Positions 7,450-16,030 of a stretch of 43,275 bases of DNA are shown piece after piece. The DNA comes from Magnetococcales bacterium (GTDB taxonomy: Bacteria; Pseudomonadota; Magnetococcia; Magnetococcales; DC0425bin3), in the NCBI GenBank assembly GCA_015228935.1, contig JADGCO010000031.1, positions 1 through 43,275 of the forward strand, in the 5' to 3' direction. Position numbers and translations under genes: made by a program. How positions within the stretch are numbered: position 1 is the first letter of the stretch; each line of letters starts with the position of its first letter. Below the pieces are notes generated by a model, which saw only the letters and a list, made by a program, of their open reading frames with translations, was not told where the DNA came from and searched no databases.

Positions 7450-8663
7450 GATCCATAATCATGCTCCTGCGCCGATACTTCATAGGATTTACTCTACTAT
7501 TAGGGGTCACAGGAACACTGACCATCCCAGGTATTGCTGCACCTCCCTTGGTAAACCCAGATCTAAAACAGATCCTGTCGATTTACGTTGAATCACAGTA
7601 CGTCGGATGTTGTGTGGCTTCTTGGGTCTATGAAGAGGCACGTATAACCCGCCTGCATGAAGCTGGATTCAAGTCGGCTCGTCGAATACATGTTCGAAAT
7701 AAAGTCGAGAATCATTCATGTTCGGAGGTTATTGCCCTGGGGCCATTCCCTACCTGGGAAGTAATCGATAAAATTGTTCTAACCTTGAGGAAAAAATCCC
7801 CCTGGAAAGAGTATAACCCCCGGAGAGGCGATATTATGTCACAACAGGAGTGGCAGGAATCCCAAATAATTTTTGGCAAGAGGTTGGAATGTATTCCAGT
7901 ACCCAAACCCGAACCCGAAACTGAACCCGACCCGCAGTTGTTCATCCATTTCGACCCAACCCTTATTCAAGCCACAGATAAAGATGGCGATAAACGAGAA
8001 ATCAAAATATCCAACCCTTATTGGTTGGGTCGTACAGAGACAACAGTAGTCCAATATGCCGCCTGCGTGAGTGCAGGAGTATGCCAACCCCCGGCTGAAA
8101 TTGGACTGGGATGTCACTGGCCAGGATACCAGGAACGACCTCGAGGGGGTTCTTATCCCATAAATTGTCTAACCCTGATGCAAATTCAGACCTTCATGGA
8201 ATGGTATTCCGCTCAATACCCAGGTCTGCACTTTCACTTGCCAACACCTGAGCAATGGCTGGGAGCCGCATTGGGTAAAAAATACATGGAGGATAAGGAT
8301 AAAAATGAGATTTGCCAGGATAAAAAAAGTCACCCCAATCTTTGTGACTCCTGTCCACCACCACCTCGCGTCCCCGGAAAAAACAATGGCTGGGCAGCCG
8401 GGGCTTCGGTTGATCGCGACTCTAAATGTCTCACCAACGGTTTGGTTGATATGGTGGGTAACGTGGCCGAATTGGTACAAGGATCAGACAATTCCCTCAA
8501 GCTAATGGGTGGAGGATGGCGCACTCCTATCATACATAAACTCTCACTTGCCACATTGGAAATGTTGGAAAAGCCGCTGTCTGAAAATGAGAAACTTCCC
8601 CTGCACAAAATATCATGGGCAGGCTTTCGCATGGCGGTTGACCGCATCCAGAGATCAAAATGA
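7446..8663 (+). CDS. Secreted SPOR-like / SUMF1-fold protein (island gene F)
   Basis: A 405-residue exported protein. GTG 7446 overlaps the previous stop; ATG 7461 is the alternative start. A signal peptide ends near GIAA (residue 32). Residues 43-115 resemble a SPOR domain, which binds bare peptidoglycan strands: a first strand, a helix with LHEAGF, then IALGPFPTWEVIDKIVLTL. A Pro/Glu linker (151-164) leads to a SUMF1 (formylglycine-generating enzyme) domain at about 188-400, shown by GRTETTVVQYAACV, SYPINCLT, LPTPEQWLGAA, GLVDMVGNVAELVQG, GGGW and WAGFRM. The Cys pair that makes true formylglycine-generating enzymes active is missing from the last segment, so the fold is more likely used for binding. 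It is the last gene of the operon. SUMF1 is sure; SPOR is fairly likely. Confidence 0.82.
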   Translation: MRSIIMLLRRYFIGFTLLLGVTGTLTIPGIAAPPLVNPDLKQILSIYVESQYVGCCVASWVYEEARITRLHEAGFKSARRIHVRNKVENHSCSEVIALGPFPTWEVIDKIVLTLRKKSPWKEYNPRRGDIMSQQEWQESQIIFGKRLECIPVPKPEPETEPDPQLFIHFDPTLIQATDKDGDKREIKISNPYWLGRTETTVVQYAACVSAGVCQPPAEIGLGCHWPGYQERPRGGSYPINCLTLMQIQTFMEWYSAQYPGLHFHLPTPEQWLGAALGKKYMEDKDKNEICQDKKSHPNLCDSCPPPPRVPGKNNGWAAGASVDRDSKCLTNGLVDMVGNVAELVQGSDNSLKLMGGGWRTPIIHKLSLATLEMLEKPLSENEKLPLHKISWAGFRMAVDRIQRSK

Positions 8664-8749
8664 GTAAATATTGCTTCTATCTGATCATCTGAGAATCTCA
8701 TCCATGCCCTGACCGGCACAGATTTGTCACACGATCATACCGAATTGAC

Positions 8750-8784
8750 GTGGATTGCCTGCGGGAAGATTGTCCCAACAGGTC
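8750..8784. repeat. Right copy of 35-bp direct repeat (attR-like)
   Basis: Identical over 35 bases to 724-758 (the fur 3' end). Read in the fur frame it gives VDCLREDCPNR, then TCA TGA, so it still encodes a complete Fur C-terminus. The frame stays open upstream for about 20 codons (RFVTRSYRID), loosely like a diverged Fur end, though this may be chance. The right edge touches the stop codon of the minus-strand higA. Confidence 0.8.
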
Positions 8785-9112
8785 ATGAAATTGAAACCCT
8801 ATCCATCGTCTCCGGCTGGTACTTTCGGATAATCGTGCGCTTGATTTCCTCGCCAAACTGCTCGGATGCAAGATCAAGCTCATAACTTTTTTGCAGGTTC
8901 ATCCAGAAAGCGGCTTCTACCCCAAGCCATTGTTCAAGACGCAAAGCCGTGTCAGCAGTCATGGCCCGTTTACCGGCAATGAGCTGGTAAATCCGATTGG
9001 ATGGTACGTGGATGTGTCGTGCCAATTCGGCGGACGTTACTCCAATCTCGGCCAATTCATCGGCCAGGATTTTACCTGGATGAATCGGGTAAATGGGTCG
9101 TTTCTCGATCAT
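8783..9112 (-). CDS. higA: HigA-family antitoxin (XRE helix-turn-helix)
   Basis: A 109-residue antitoxin of the HigA/VapI type, which represses its own promoter and neutralises a HigB RNase. It begins with IHPGKILADELAEIGV, the usual HigA opening, followed by the helix-turn-helix (SAELARHIHVPSNRIYQL, then GKRAMTADTALRLEQWLG) and the FWMNLQKSYELDLA segment typical of the family. The start at 9112 has a perfect AGGAGG five bases upstream. The toxin partner that should lie just upstream survives only as a C-terminal fragment, so this is an orphan antitoxin. The stop overlaps the right 35-bp repeat by two bases. Confidence 0.88.
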   Translation of the reverse strand: MIEKRPIYPIHPGKILADELAEIGVTSAELARHIHVPSNRIYQLIAGKRAMTADTALRLEQWLGVEAAFWMNLQKSYELDLASEQFGEEIKRTIIRKYQPETMDRVSIS

Positions 9113-9122
9113 AGTGCCTCCT

Positions 9123-9206
9123 TCATGAGCGGTCATCGACAATTTCGATATTGAAGGGTCGTATTGCACCGTCCGGCCACTCAAAACACACTCGCCATTG
9201 AGTCCT
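9123..9206 (-). pseudogene. higB: C-terminal remnant of a HigB toxin gene
   Basis: In the minus strand, the 27 codons before the stop at 9123-9125 read RTQWRVCFEWPDGAIRPFN and then IEIVDDRS. This matches the end of HigB toxins, which typically run QWRICFRW...VEIVDYH. It sits ten bases upstream of higA, exactly where higB belongs. The first two thirds are missing: 15 bases upstream of the fragment lies a strong hairpin (9219-9243) and then the end of an unrelated GTPase gene. Confidence 0.65.
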
Positions 9207-9218
9207 GAACCCGGATGA

Positions 9219-9254
9219 CCCCTCTCCCAAATCAGGAGAGGGGCCAGTTTTTTT
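9219..9254 (+). terminator. Hairpin followed by a T-run
   Basis: CCCCTCTCC (9219-9227) and GGAGAGGGG (9235-9243) form a perfect 9-bp stem with a 7-base loop, followed on the + strand by seven Ts at 9248-9254. It would stop + strand transcription running against the GTPase gene. On the minus strand there is no T-run, but the stem still separates the GTPase gene from the higB remnant. Confidence 0.5.
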
Positions 9255-9267
9255 GATTCGATGGGGG

Positions 9268-10770
9268 TCAAGACGCTTCCGTATGGGCCTGGGGATTCTG
9301 CCCGCCGGCCCTGCCGGATGGATTGGTGAATTGATCGTTCAGGTTCTGGACGTAGCTGTCGGCATCTTTCAGGACGTTGTGGATCATTTTTTCGGTCCGG
9401 CCACCCCACCCGGTTGGCGTCAGGGTGAGCAGGGAACGAAGCGGTCGGGTATTGAGGGCAAAGGCCCGGGTCAGAAAATCGCGAATGTCGGGCTTTTGAA
9501 TGTCCCGCAGGGTATTGGTCAGGGTCAGGCGCGCCGCATATTTGCGCACGAACATGTGGACCGATCCCAATACACCCAGAATGGCCAACGCCAACGCAAC
9601 CACCCCAACCTGTTGCATGCCCCAGGCCCCTGACGACCAGTCCAGAAGCAGCAGAGAACCCAGCCAGGTACCCATGGAAGCCGATGCCCCCTGGGCGGCA
9701 AAGGAATAAACCCCCAAAACTCCCAGGATGGCCAACAGGATGGCATCCGTGATCAGGACATTTTTGCGCCAGTTGCGCAACATGTCCCGCATCCGGGGCA
9801 CAACTTCCATTTCGATCACCTTGGCCGTATGGTCCAGCACACCGATGATGCGATAGGCCCGCTCAATCTCGACCCGGTTGATTCTCTGGACAATTTCATC
9901 CATGTCTTCATCCCGTTTGGCCTCATAACGGGCCTTCAGGGTGGCATCGGCAATGGGATGGGCACTCTCGGGATTGTAGATCTGGTAGAAACGCCCGGCG
10001 GTCAAACCCGACTGGGCCAAGGCCCGCTGCCAGGCCGCCACCACCTCTTCAAGATTGTCCTCGCGGACCGTGCAATCGACCTGGTTCAGAATAAACAGAA
10101 ACTTGTTGGAGTCATGGCGGTTGATCGTCTTGGCCACCAGATGGTCCAGGGTATCCCGCATGGCCCCGGGTTCTGGATGGCGGGCGTCGAAAAAGACCAT
10201 GACCAGATCGGAAAGGTTGATGATGTGATCGGTGATGCGCAAAGTGGAGGTGCGTTGGGCATCGGCATCAAAACCGGGCGAATCGATCATGATCCGCCCT
10301 CGCAGCTTTTCGGTGGGGCAGGTCTTGAGTTGCAGATAGGCATCGATGCGCCGCCCTTCACCGGAAACAACCTGTTCAATCTCGTGGCTGATCTGGTAAA
10401 AAGGAAACCGGGGATCGGCATCCAGGGCCAGACCGGGCAGGGTGTGAATCTTGTCCTCGTTGCTGAAACAGATGACCGTGAACTTGTCGTCCACCGCCTG
10501 GTTGCCGGTACGTTGCAGGGGCAATTCCAGAAAATGATTGATGAAAGTCGATTTTCCGGCACTGAAGGTCCCCAGGACCGAAATCAGGGGCCACCAGGGT
10601 ACCCGTGTGGCAAAAGACTCCTCGCGGCTGAGGATGCCCATCCGATAGGCAACCCAATCAAGTTCCCGAAAACTTTGTACCACCTTCAGCAGGATGGGAT
10701 TTTCCTCCTTCAGGTGTTTTTCCAGGCTGTTGAGCCGGCGATCAATCTGGCTGGTGTTGCTTGTTGACAT
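9268..10770 (-). CDS. Dynamin-like membrane GTPase
   Basis: A 500-residue GTPase of the dynamin/EHD-like superfamily. ATG 10770 has GGAG seven or so bases upstream; longer frames lack a site. G1 is GTFSAGKST (67-75), G3 is DSPG (163-166) and G4 is NQVD (229-232). After the GTPase domain comes a helical region, then two or three hydrophobic segments at about 345-430 (ILLAILGVLGVYSFAA and VVALALAILGVLGSVHMF) that would insert in the inner membrane. Such proteins remodel or protect membranes, but the specific role is unknown. It is divergent from gltA and convergent with nothing; the stop lies close to the hairpin at 9219. Confidence 0.82.
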   Translation of the reverse strand: MSTSNTSQIDRRLNSLEKHLKEENPILLKVVQSFRELDWVAYRMGILSREESFATRVPWWPLISVLGTFSAGKSTFINHFLELPLQRTGNQAVDDKFTVICFSNEDKIHTLPGLALDADPRFPFYQISHEIEQVVSGEGRRIDAYLQLKTCPTEKLRGRIMIDSPGFDADAQRTSTLRITDHIINLSDLVMVFFDARHPEPGAMRDTLDHLVAKTINRHDSNKFLFILNQVDCTVREDNLEEVVAAWQRALAQSGLTAGRFYQIYNPESAHPIADATLKARYEAKRDEDMDEIVQRINRVEIERAYRIIGVLDHTAKVIEMEVVPRMRDMLRNWRKNVLITDAILLAILGVLGVYSFAAQGASASMGTWLGSLLLLDWSSGAWGMQQVGVVALALAILGVLGSVHMFVRKYAARLTLTNTLRDIQKPDIRDFLTRAFALNTRPLRSLLTLTPTGWGGRTEKMIHNVLKDADSYVQNLNDQFTNPSGRAGGQNPQAHTEAS

Positions 10771-10820
10771 GAAGGTCTCCACAGGTCCAGGGGAAAACGG
10801 TGCGGGATGCAAACCTTTTC

Positions 10821-10829
10821 TGGTATAAC
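10821..10829 (+). promoter_or_regulatory. Extended -10 element upstream of gltA
   Basis: TGG followed by TATAAC (10824-10829) is an extended -10 match (TGn plus five of six). It lies about 75 bases before the gltA start. No clear -35 box accompanies it, as is usual for extended -10 promoters. Confidence 0.35.
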
Positions 10830-10903
10830 CTAAACGGTATGTGGAACTCAATTGGTCTAGGTTCGGTACGTATCTCTATTTGGAATAAATTTGGAGTGAC
10901 GCC

Positions 10904-12202
10904 ATGGACAAGAATTCCCTGACAATTCGCGACAACCGTACCGGCAAGGAGGTCAATCTGCCGGTCATCGAGGGTTCCGAAGGACCGCCAGTCATTGAAA
11001 TAGGAAACATTTTCAAAGAGTTTGGCCTTTTCACGCTGGATCCTGGATTTCGTTCCACAGCCTCCTGCAAGAGTGACATCACCTTCATCGACGGTGATCA
11101 GGGCATCCTGCTGCATCGGGGCTATCCCATCGAGCAATTGGCGGAAAAAAGCAGTTATCTGGAAGTGTGTTATTTGCTGATATTCGGCCACCTCCCCACC
11201 CAGGCGGAGTTTACCAATTTCAAGCAACTCGTGACCCATCACACCATGGTTCACGAGCAACTGCAACAGTTCTATCATGGATTCCGGCGTGATGCACATC
11301 CCATGGCCATCATGGTCGGGGTGGTGGGGGCGCTCTCGTCGTTCTATCACGATTCCCTGGATATTTCCGATCCGCGTCATCGGGAAATCGCTGCCTACCG
11401 ATTGCTTTCCAAGATGCCGACAATCGCGGCATTTTCCTACAAGTACGCTGTCGGGCAACCGTTCATCTATCCCCAGAACAAACTGGGGTTTGTCGAAAAT
11501 TTTCTGCACATGATGTTTGCGGTCCCGTGTGATACCTATCACATCTCCCCGGTGCTGGTGCAGGCCATGGAAAAAATCATGATCCTGCACGCCGATCACG
11601 AGCAGAATGCCTCGACCGCCACCGTGCGCCTGGCCGGTTCGTCGCTGGCCAACCCGTTTGCGGCCATTTCGGCAGGTATTGGTGCCCTGTGGGGCCCGGC
11701 CCATGGCGGTGCCAACGAAGCCGTCCTCAACATGCTGGAAGAAATCGGCAATCCGGATCACATCGGCGAATACATCCGCCGCGCCAAGGATCCCCAGGAC
11801 ACCTTTCGCTTGATGGGATTCGGACACCGGGTGTATAAAAATTACGACCCGCGTGCCAAAATATTGCGCGTCGCCGCCCATGAGGTCCTCAAGGAGCTGG
11901 ATCGCACCGATGATCCCCGCCTCCAGGTCGCCCTCAAACTGGAACAGATTGCCCTGGAAGATGACTATTTCATCAAGAAAAAGCTCTATCCGAACGTGGA
12001 TTTCTACTCCGGTCTCATCCTGTCGGCCATCGGCATTCCCACCAACATGTTCACCGTGATCTTCGCCCTCTCCCGCTCGGTGGGGTGGATCAGCCAGTGG
12101 ATGGAGATGATGGCAGAAAAAGACCAATCCATTGGGCGGCCCCGACAGTTGTACACCGGAGCCAAGAAACGGGATTATGTCGCCATCGAAAATCGCGGCT
12201 GA
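10904..12202 (+). CDS. gltA: Citrate synthase (type II)
   Basis: A 432-residue citrate synthase, which condenses acetyl-CoA and oxaloacetate at the entry to the TCA cycle. ATG 10904 has GGAG seven bases upstream. The N-terminal domain (residues 1-60), with [12 protein letters not shown], is typical of the hexameric, NADH-regulated Gram-negative type. Active-site regions are visible: [17 protein letters not shown] (about 226-242), [13 protein letters not shown] (about 306) and NVDFYSGLI (about 365) with the catalytic Asp. The length is normal. A 9-bp GC hairpin follows the gene. Confidence 0.97.
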   Translation: MDKNSLTIRDNRTGKEVNLPVIEGSEGPPVIEIGNIFKEFGLFTLDPGFRSTASCKSDITFIDGDQGILLHRGYPIEQLAEKSSYLEVCYLLIFGHLPTQAEFTNFKQLVTHHTMVHEQLQQFYHGFRRDAHPMAIMVGVVGALSSFYHDSLDISDPRHREIAAYRLLSKMPTIAAFSYKYAVGQPFIYPQNKLGFVENFLHMMFAVPCDTYHISPVLVQAMEKIMILHADHEQNASTATVRLAGSSLANPFAAISAGIGALWGPAHGGANEAVLNMLEEIGNPDHIGEYIRRAKDPQDTFRLMGFGHRVYKNYDPRAKILRVAAHEVLKELDRTDDPRLQVALKLEQIALEDDYFIKKKLYPNVDFYSGLILSAIGIPTNMFTVIFALSRSVGWISQWMEMMAEKDQSIGRPRQLYTGAKKRDYVAIENRG

Positions 12203-12221
12203 ACTCCCTGAAATTTCTGGA

Positions 12222-12252
12222 GACCGGCGGAAAGTGCATCCCCCCGCCGGTC
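12222..12252 (+). terminator. GC-rich hairpin after gltA
   Basis: GACCGGCGG (12222-12230) pairs perfectly with CCGCCGGTC (12244-12252), with a 13-base loop, 19 bases after the gltA stop. No T-run follows, so it may be a weak or Rho-assisted terminator or a 3' stabiliser. Confidence 0.45.
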
Positions 12253-12319
12253 CCCCTCGAAACAGCACACTCCACCCACCCTCATGGTCGCCTGCCGGAA
12301 ATTTCCTTGCGACATGCCG

Positions 12320-12347
12320 TTGACACGGTACATGAAAAATACATAGT
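12320..12347 (+). promoter_or_regulatory. Sigma70-type promoter of the ilv genes
   Basis: A perfect -35 box TTGACA (12320-12325), a 16-base spacer and CATAGT (12342-12347, four of six). It lies 60 bases upstream of ilvB. I see no leader peptide rich in branched-chain codons between the promoter and the gene. Confidence 0.5.
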
Positions 12348-12406
12348 GTCTCCTTCCCTTTGTCAGGATTGGGAACAAAGAACTCGATCGCGTTGGAGAA
12401 TGAAAG

Positions 12407-14107
12407 TTGAAGCTGAACGGTGCAGAAATCTTCGTGCAGTGCTTGCAGGAAATGAACGTCCGGACGATTTTCGGCTACCCGGGAGGGGCCATTCTCAATA
12501 TTTACGATGAAATTTACAAAGCAAAGAATTTGCGGCATATTCTGGTCCGGCATGAACAGGGTGCCGTCCATGCCGCCGATGGCTATGCCCGGGCCACGGG
12601 AGAGGTTGGTGTGGTTCTGGTCACATCCGGACCCGGAGCAACCAACGCGGTCACCGGCCTGGCCACCGCCAACATGGACTCCATTCCGGTTGTCTGTTTC
12701 ACGGGACAGGTCTCCTCCAGCCTGATTGGCAACGACGCCTTTCAGGAGGCCGACACGGTCGGCATCACCCGCTCCTGCACCAAACACAACTATCTGGTGA
12801 AAAAGGTGGAAGATCTGGCCCGCATCATCCGCGAGGCCTTCTATATCGCCCGCACCGGACGACCAGGGCCGGTCCTCATCGACATTCCCAAGGATATCCT
12901 GACCCAGAAGACCGAACATGTCTATCGGGATGGACGGGTCGATATTCCCTCCTATCGCCCCACTATCGAGGGACATACCGGACAGATTCGCCGGGCCGTC
13001 AAGCTGCTGCAAAAATCCTCGCGTCCGGTCATCTATACAGGAGGGGGCGTTATCCTCTCCAATGCCGCCCAGGAATTGACGGAATTTGCTCATATCCTGG
13101 GGGCACCGGTCACGAATACCCTGATGGGCCTGGGAGGATTTCCCGGCTCGGACCCGCAGTTTCTGGGCATGCTGGGCATGCACGGCACCTATGAGGCCAA
13201 CATGGCGGTCACCCGCTGCGACCTGCTGGTCGCCATCGGTGCCCGCTTTGACGACCGGGTCACCGGCAGGGTGTCCGAATTTGCCCCCGAGGCGGAAATC
13301 ATTCACATCGATGTCGATCCCACCTCGGTCTCCAAAAATGTGAAAGTGGATGTGCCCATCGTCGGCGATGTCAAACATGTGTTGGGAAAAATCATCGGTT
13401 TGATCAACGACGCCACCTTCCGCAAACAAAAACCGGACTACACCCCCTGGTGGAACGAAATTGAAACCTGGCGACGGCGGGAGTGTCTCAAGTTCAACCA
13501 GGATGACAAGGTGATCCAACCGCAATCGGTCATCAAGACCCTTTACGAATTGACCCATGGCAATGCCATCATCGTCACCGATGTGGGTCAGCACCAGATG
13601 TGGGCGGCCCAGTTTTACAAATTTGACCGCCCCAGACGCTGGCTCACCTCGGGCGGACTCGGCACCATGGGATATGGTCTCCCTGCGAGCCTCGGTGCCC
13701 TGGTGGCCAAGCCCGATCAGCCCATTTTTCTCATCTCCGGCGACGGCTCGATCCAGATGAATATCCAGGAACTCGGTACCGCCCGCCAGTATCGGCTTCC
13801 CATCAAAATATTGATCCTCAACAACAGCTTTTTGGGAATGGTCCGGCAGTGGCAGGAGTTGTTCTATGGCCGCCGCTATTCGGAGACCGACCTGTCGGAC
13901 ATGGCCGCCCCCGATTTCCAGAAACTGGCGGAAGCCTACGGTGCCACCGGTCTTTTGGCCGAGCGCCCGGATCAGGTGGAGTCGGTCTTGCGCCAAACGA
14001 TGGCAACCCCGGGCATGGTGATCGCAGAGTTTCGCACCAACCGGGAGTGCAATGTGTATCCCATGGTGCCGGCTGGCGCTGCCATGAACGAAATGATCTT
14101 GTTGTGA
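12407..14107 (+). CDS. ilvB: Acetolactate synthase large subunit
   Basis: A 566-residue thiamine-diphosphate enzyme, the catalytic subunit of acetohydroxyacid synthase, first common step to valine, leucine and isoleucine. The TTG at 12407 is the likely start: it gives MKLNGAEIFVQCL, the family opening, and has GGAG eight bases upstream. FGYPGGAILNIYD and RHEQGAVHAADGYARATG (catalytic Glu near residue 49) mark the pyrimidine-binding domain, and GDGSIQMNIQEL with LNNSFLGMVRQWQ (about residue 445 onward) mark the diphosphate-binding domain. The middle FAD domain is present. It is followed 11 bases later by the regulatory subunit gene. Confidence 0.97.
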   Translation: MKLNGAEIFVQCLQEMNVRTIFGYPGGAILNIYDEIYKAKNLRHILVRHEQGAVHAADGYARATGEVGVVLVTSGPGATNAVTGLATANMDSIPVVCFTGQVSSSLIGNDAFQEADTVGITRSCTKHNYLVKKVEDLARIIREAFYIARTGRPGPVLIDIPKDILTQKTEHVYRDGRVDIPSYRPTIEGHTGQIRRAVKLLQKSSRPVIYTGGGVILSNAAQELTEFAHILGAPVTNTLMGLGGFPGSDPQFLGMLGMHGTYEANMAVTRCDLLVAIGARFDDRVTGRVSEFAPEAEIIHIDVDPTSVSKNVKVDVPIVGDVKHVLGKIIGLINDATFRKQKPDYTPWWNEIETWRRRECLKFNQDDKVIQPQSVIKTLYELTHGNAIIVTDVGQHQMWAAQFYKFDRPRRWLTSGGLGTMGYGLPASLGALVAKPDQPIFLISGDGSIQMNIQELGTARQYRLPIKILILNNSFLGMVRQWQELFYGRRYSETDLSDMAAPDFQKLAEAYGATGLLAERPDQVESVLRQTMATPGMVIAEFRTNRECNVYPMVPAGAAMNEMILL

Positions 14108-14118
14108 AGGGAGTCGCC

Positions 14119-14604
14119 ATGAGACACGTCCTGTCGGTCCTGGTGAACAACGAACCCGGTGTCCTGACCCGGGTATCCGGGCTGTTTTCCGCCCGTGGAT
14201 TCAACATTGAAAGCCTCTCGGTGGCCCCGGTCGGCGATGGCACCACCTCGCGCATCACCATGGTGAGCCACGGCGATACCCAGATCACCGAACAAATCAC
14301 CAAGCAATTGAACAAACTGATCCCGGTCATTCGCGTCGTGGACCTGACCGACGGTCCCCACGTGGAACGGGAACTCATGCTGATCAAGGTATCCGCCGAA
14401 CGCGATATTCGCGCCGAAATCATGCGTATTGCCGATATTTTCCGGTCGCGGGTGGTCGATGCCACCCCGGTTTCGTTCATCATCGAGGTGACCGGCGGCA
14501 GTGACAAGCTCGATGCCTGTCTGGCCATGCTCACCCCGCTGGGCGTCGTGGAAATGGTTCGTACCGGCAAGGTGGCCATGTCCCGAGGCGATAAAAAGAC
14601 TTGA
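14119..14604 (+). CDS. ilvH: Acetolactate synthase small (regulatory) subunit
   Basis: A 161-residue regulatory subunit of acetohydroxyacid synthase that gives the enzyme valine feedback control. ATG 14119 has AAGGGAG about six bases upstream. The N-terminal ACT domain (about 1-75) is clear: VLVNNEPGVLTRVSGLFSAR then GFNIESLSVAP. The C-terminal domain ends normally (VVEMVRTGKVAMSRG). It is cotranscribed with ilvB. A strong hairpin follows, so ilvC downstream may be attenuated or separately controlled. ilvN would be an equally valid name. Confidence 0.96.
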   Translation: MRHVLSVLVNNEPGVLTRVSGLFSARGFNIESLSVAPVGDGTTSRITMVSHGDTQITEQITKQLNKLIPVIRVVDLTDGPHVERELMLIKVSAERDIRAEIMRIADIFRSRVVDATPVSFIIEVTGGSDKLDACLAMLTPLGVVEMVRTGKVAMSRGDKKT

Positions 14605-14659
14605 CAAAAAGTAACCATTCAGAACCCTTTCAAAAAAGGATTCGACATGAAAGACCTTG

Positions 14660-14731
14660 TTGGGGCTCCGCCCCAAACCCCGCCAGGAGGAAGGGCACAG
14701 CCCTTCCTCCTGGACCTCCTTCCCAGTTTTT
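14660..14731 (+). terminator. Double-hairpin intergenic element between ilvH and ilvC
   Basis: A small hairpin TTGGGGC-tcc-GCCCCAA (14660-14676) is followed by a perfect 14-bp stem, CCAGGAGGAAGGGC (14683-14696) with GCCCTTCCTCCTGG (14700-14713), and then five Ts at 14727-14731. The same two-hairpin plan (GGGC-ttc-GCCC, then a long stem with CCCC and T-run) occurs at 17477-17532, and a related stem occurs at 30834-30871. It looks like a dispersed intergenic repeat used as a terminator or partial attenuator. Confidence 0.6.
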
Positions 14732-14793
14732 CAAACGTTTATTGACGGGGGGCTGAATAGTTGCGACAAATAAAGACTTGATGGGCTGAGTAG

Positions 14794-15855
<1,062 letters not shown>

Positions 15856-15861
15856 GTCCAC

Positions 15862-15990
15862 AATCCAGGCAACGTCGATGTTCGTTGAGTGGCTGCTCGA
15901 CACCTGTCGAGCAGCCGCAAAACCGGGCCTGAAATCCAGGCAACATCGATGTTCGTTGGATGGCTGCTCGACACATGTCGAACAGCCGCA
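15862..15990. repeat. Two tandem 58-bp palindromic repeats between ilvC and psd
   Basis: Unit 1 is 15862-15919 and unit 2 is 15933-15990, so the period is 71 bases. The units differ at only a handful of positions. Each starts AATCCAGGCAAC, contains a palindromic TCGATGTTCGTTG segment, and ends in a large stem: GGCTGCTCGACA with TGTCGAGCAGCC, perfect in unit 1 and with one mismatch in unit 2. The plan resembles REP/BIME-type extragenic palindromes. They may act as terminators or protect the 3' end of ilvC mRNA. Confidence 0.75.
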
Positions 15991-16030
15991 GACAGTCTGG
16001 ATCGTCAAATAGAGGATGACGGAGGTCAAG

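Larger units (their letters stand above)
724..8784. mobile_element. Candidate integrated island at the fur 3' end
   Basis: The segment between the two 35-bp direct repeats is visibly richer in A+T than the flanks and contains only the six-gene envelope operon plus a long leader. Without it, fur and the minus-strand higA would face each other and overlap by their stop codons: the fur-like stop of the right copy is TGA 8786-8788 and the higA stop is 8783-8785. No integrase, transposase or excisionase is visible inside. The element may have lost its recombinase, may be mobilised in trans, or may have arrived by another kind of recombination. Confidence 0.55.

Noticed and set aside
1542-8663. Calling the island a Zorya defence system
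   Set aside because: Genes C and D recall ZorA and ZorB, but there is no ZorC, ZorD or ZorE, gene D lacks the essential Asp, and genes A, B, E and F have no Zorya counterpart.
7446-8663. A diversity-generating retroelement target
   Set aside because: The SUMF1 fold fits, but the window has no reverse transcriptase, no template repeat and no adenine-variable copy of the gene end.
9829-10767. A 312-codon + strand frame
   Set aside because: It is antisense to the dynamin-like GTPase, whose G1, G3 and G4 motifs are clear.
10742-13996. A 1084-codon open frame on the minus strand
   Set aside because: It lies antisense to gltA and ilvB, both unmistakable. Long antisense frames are expected in GC-rich coding DNA, and the product has no recognisable domain.
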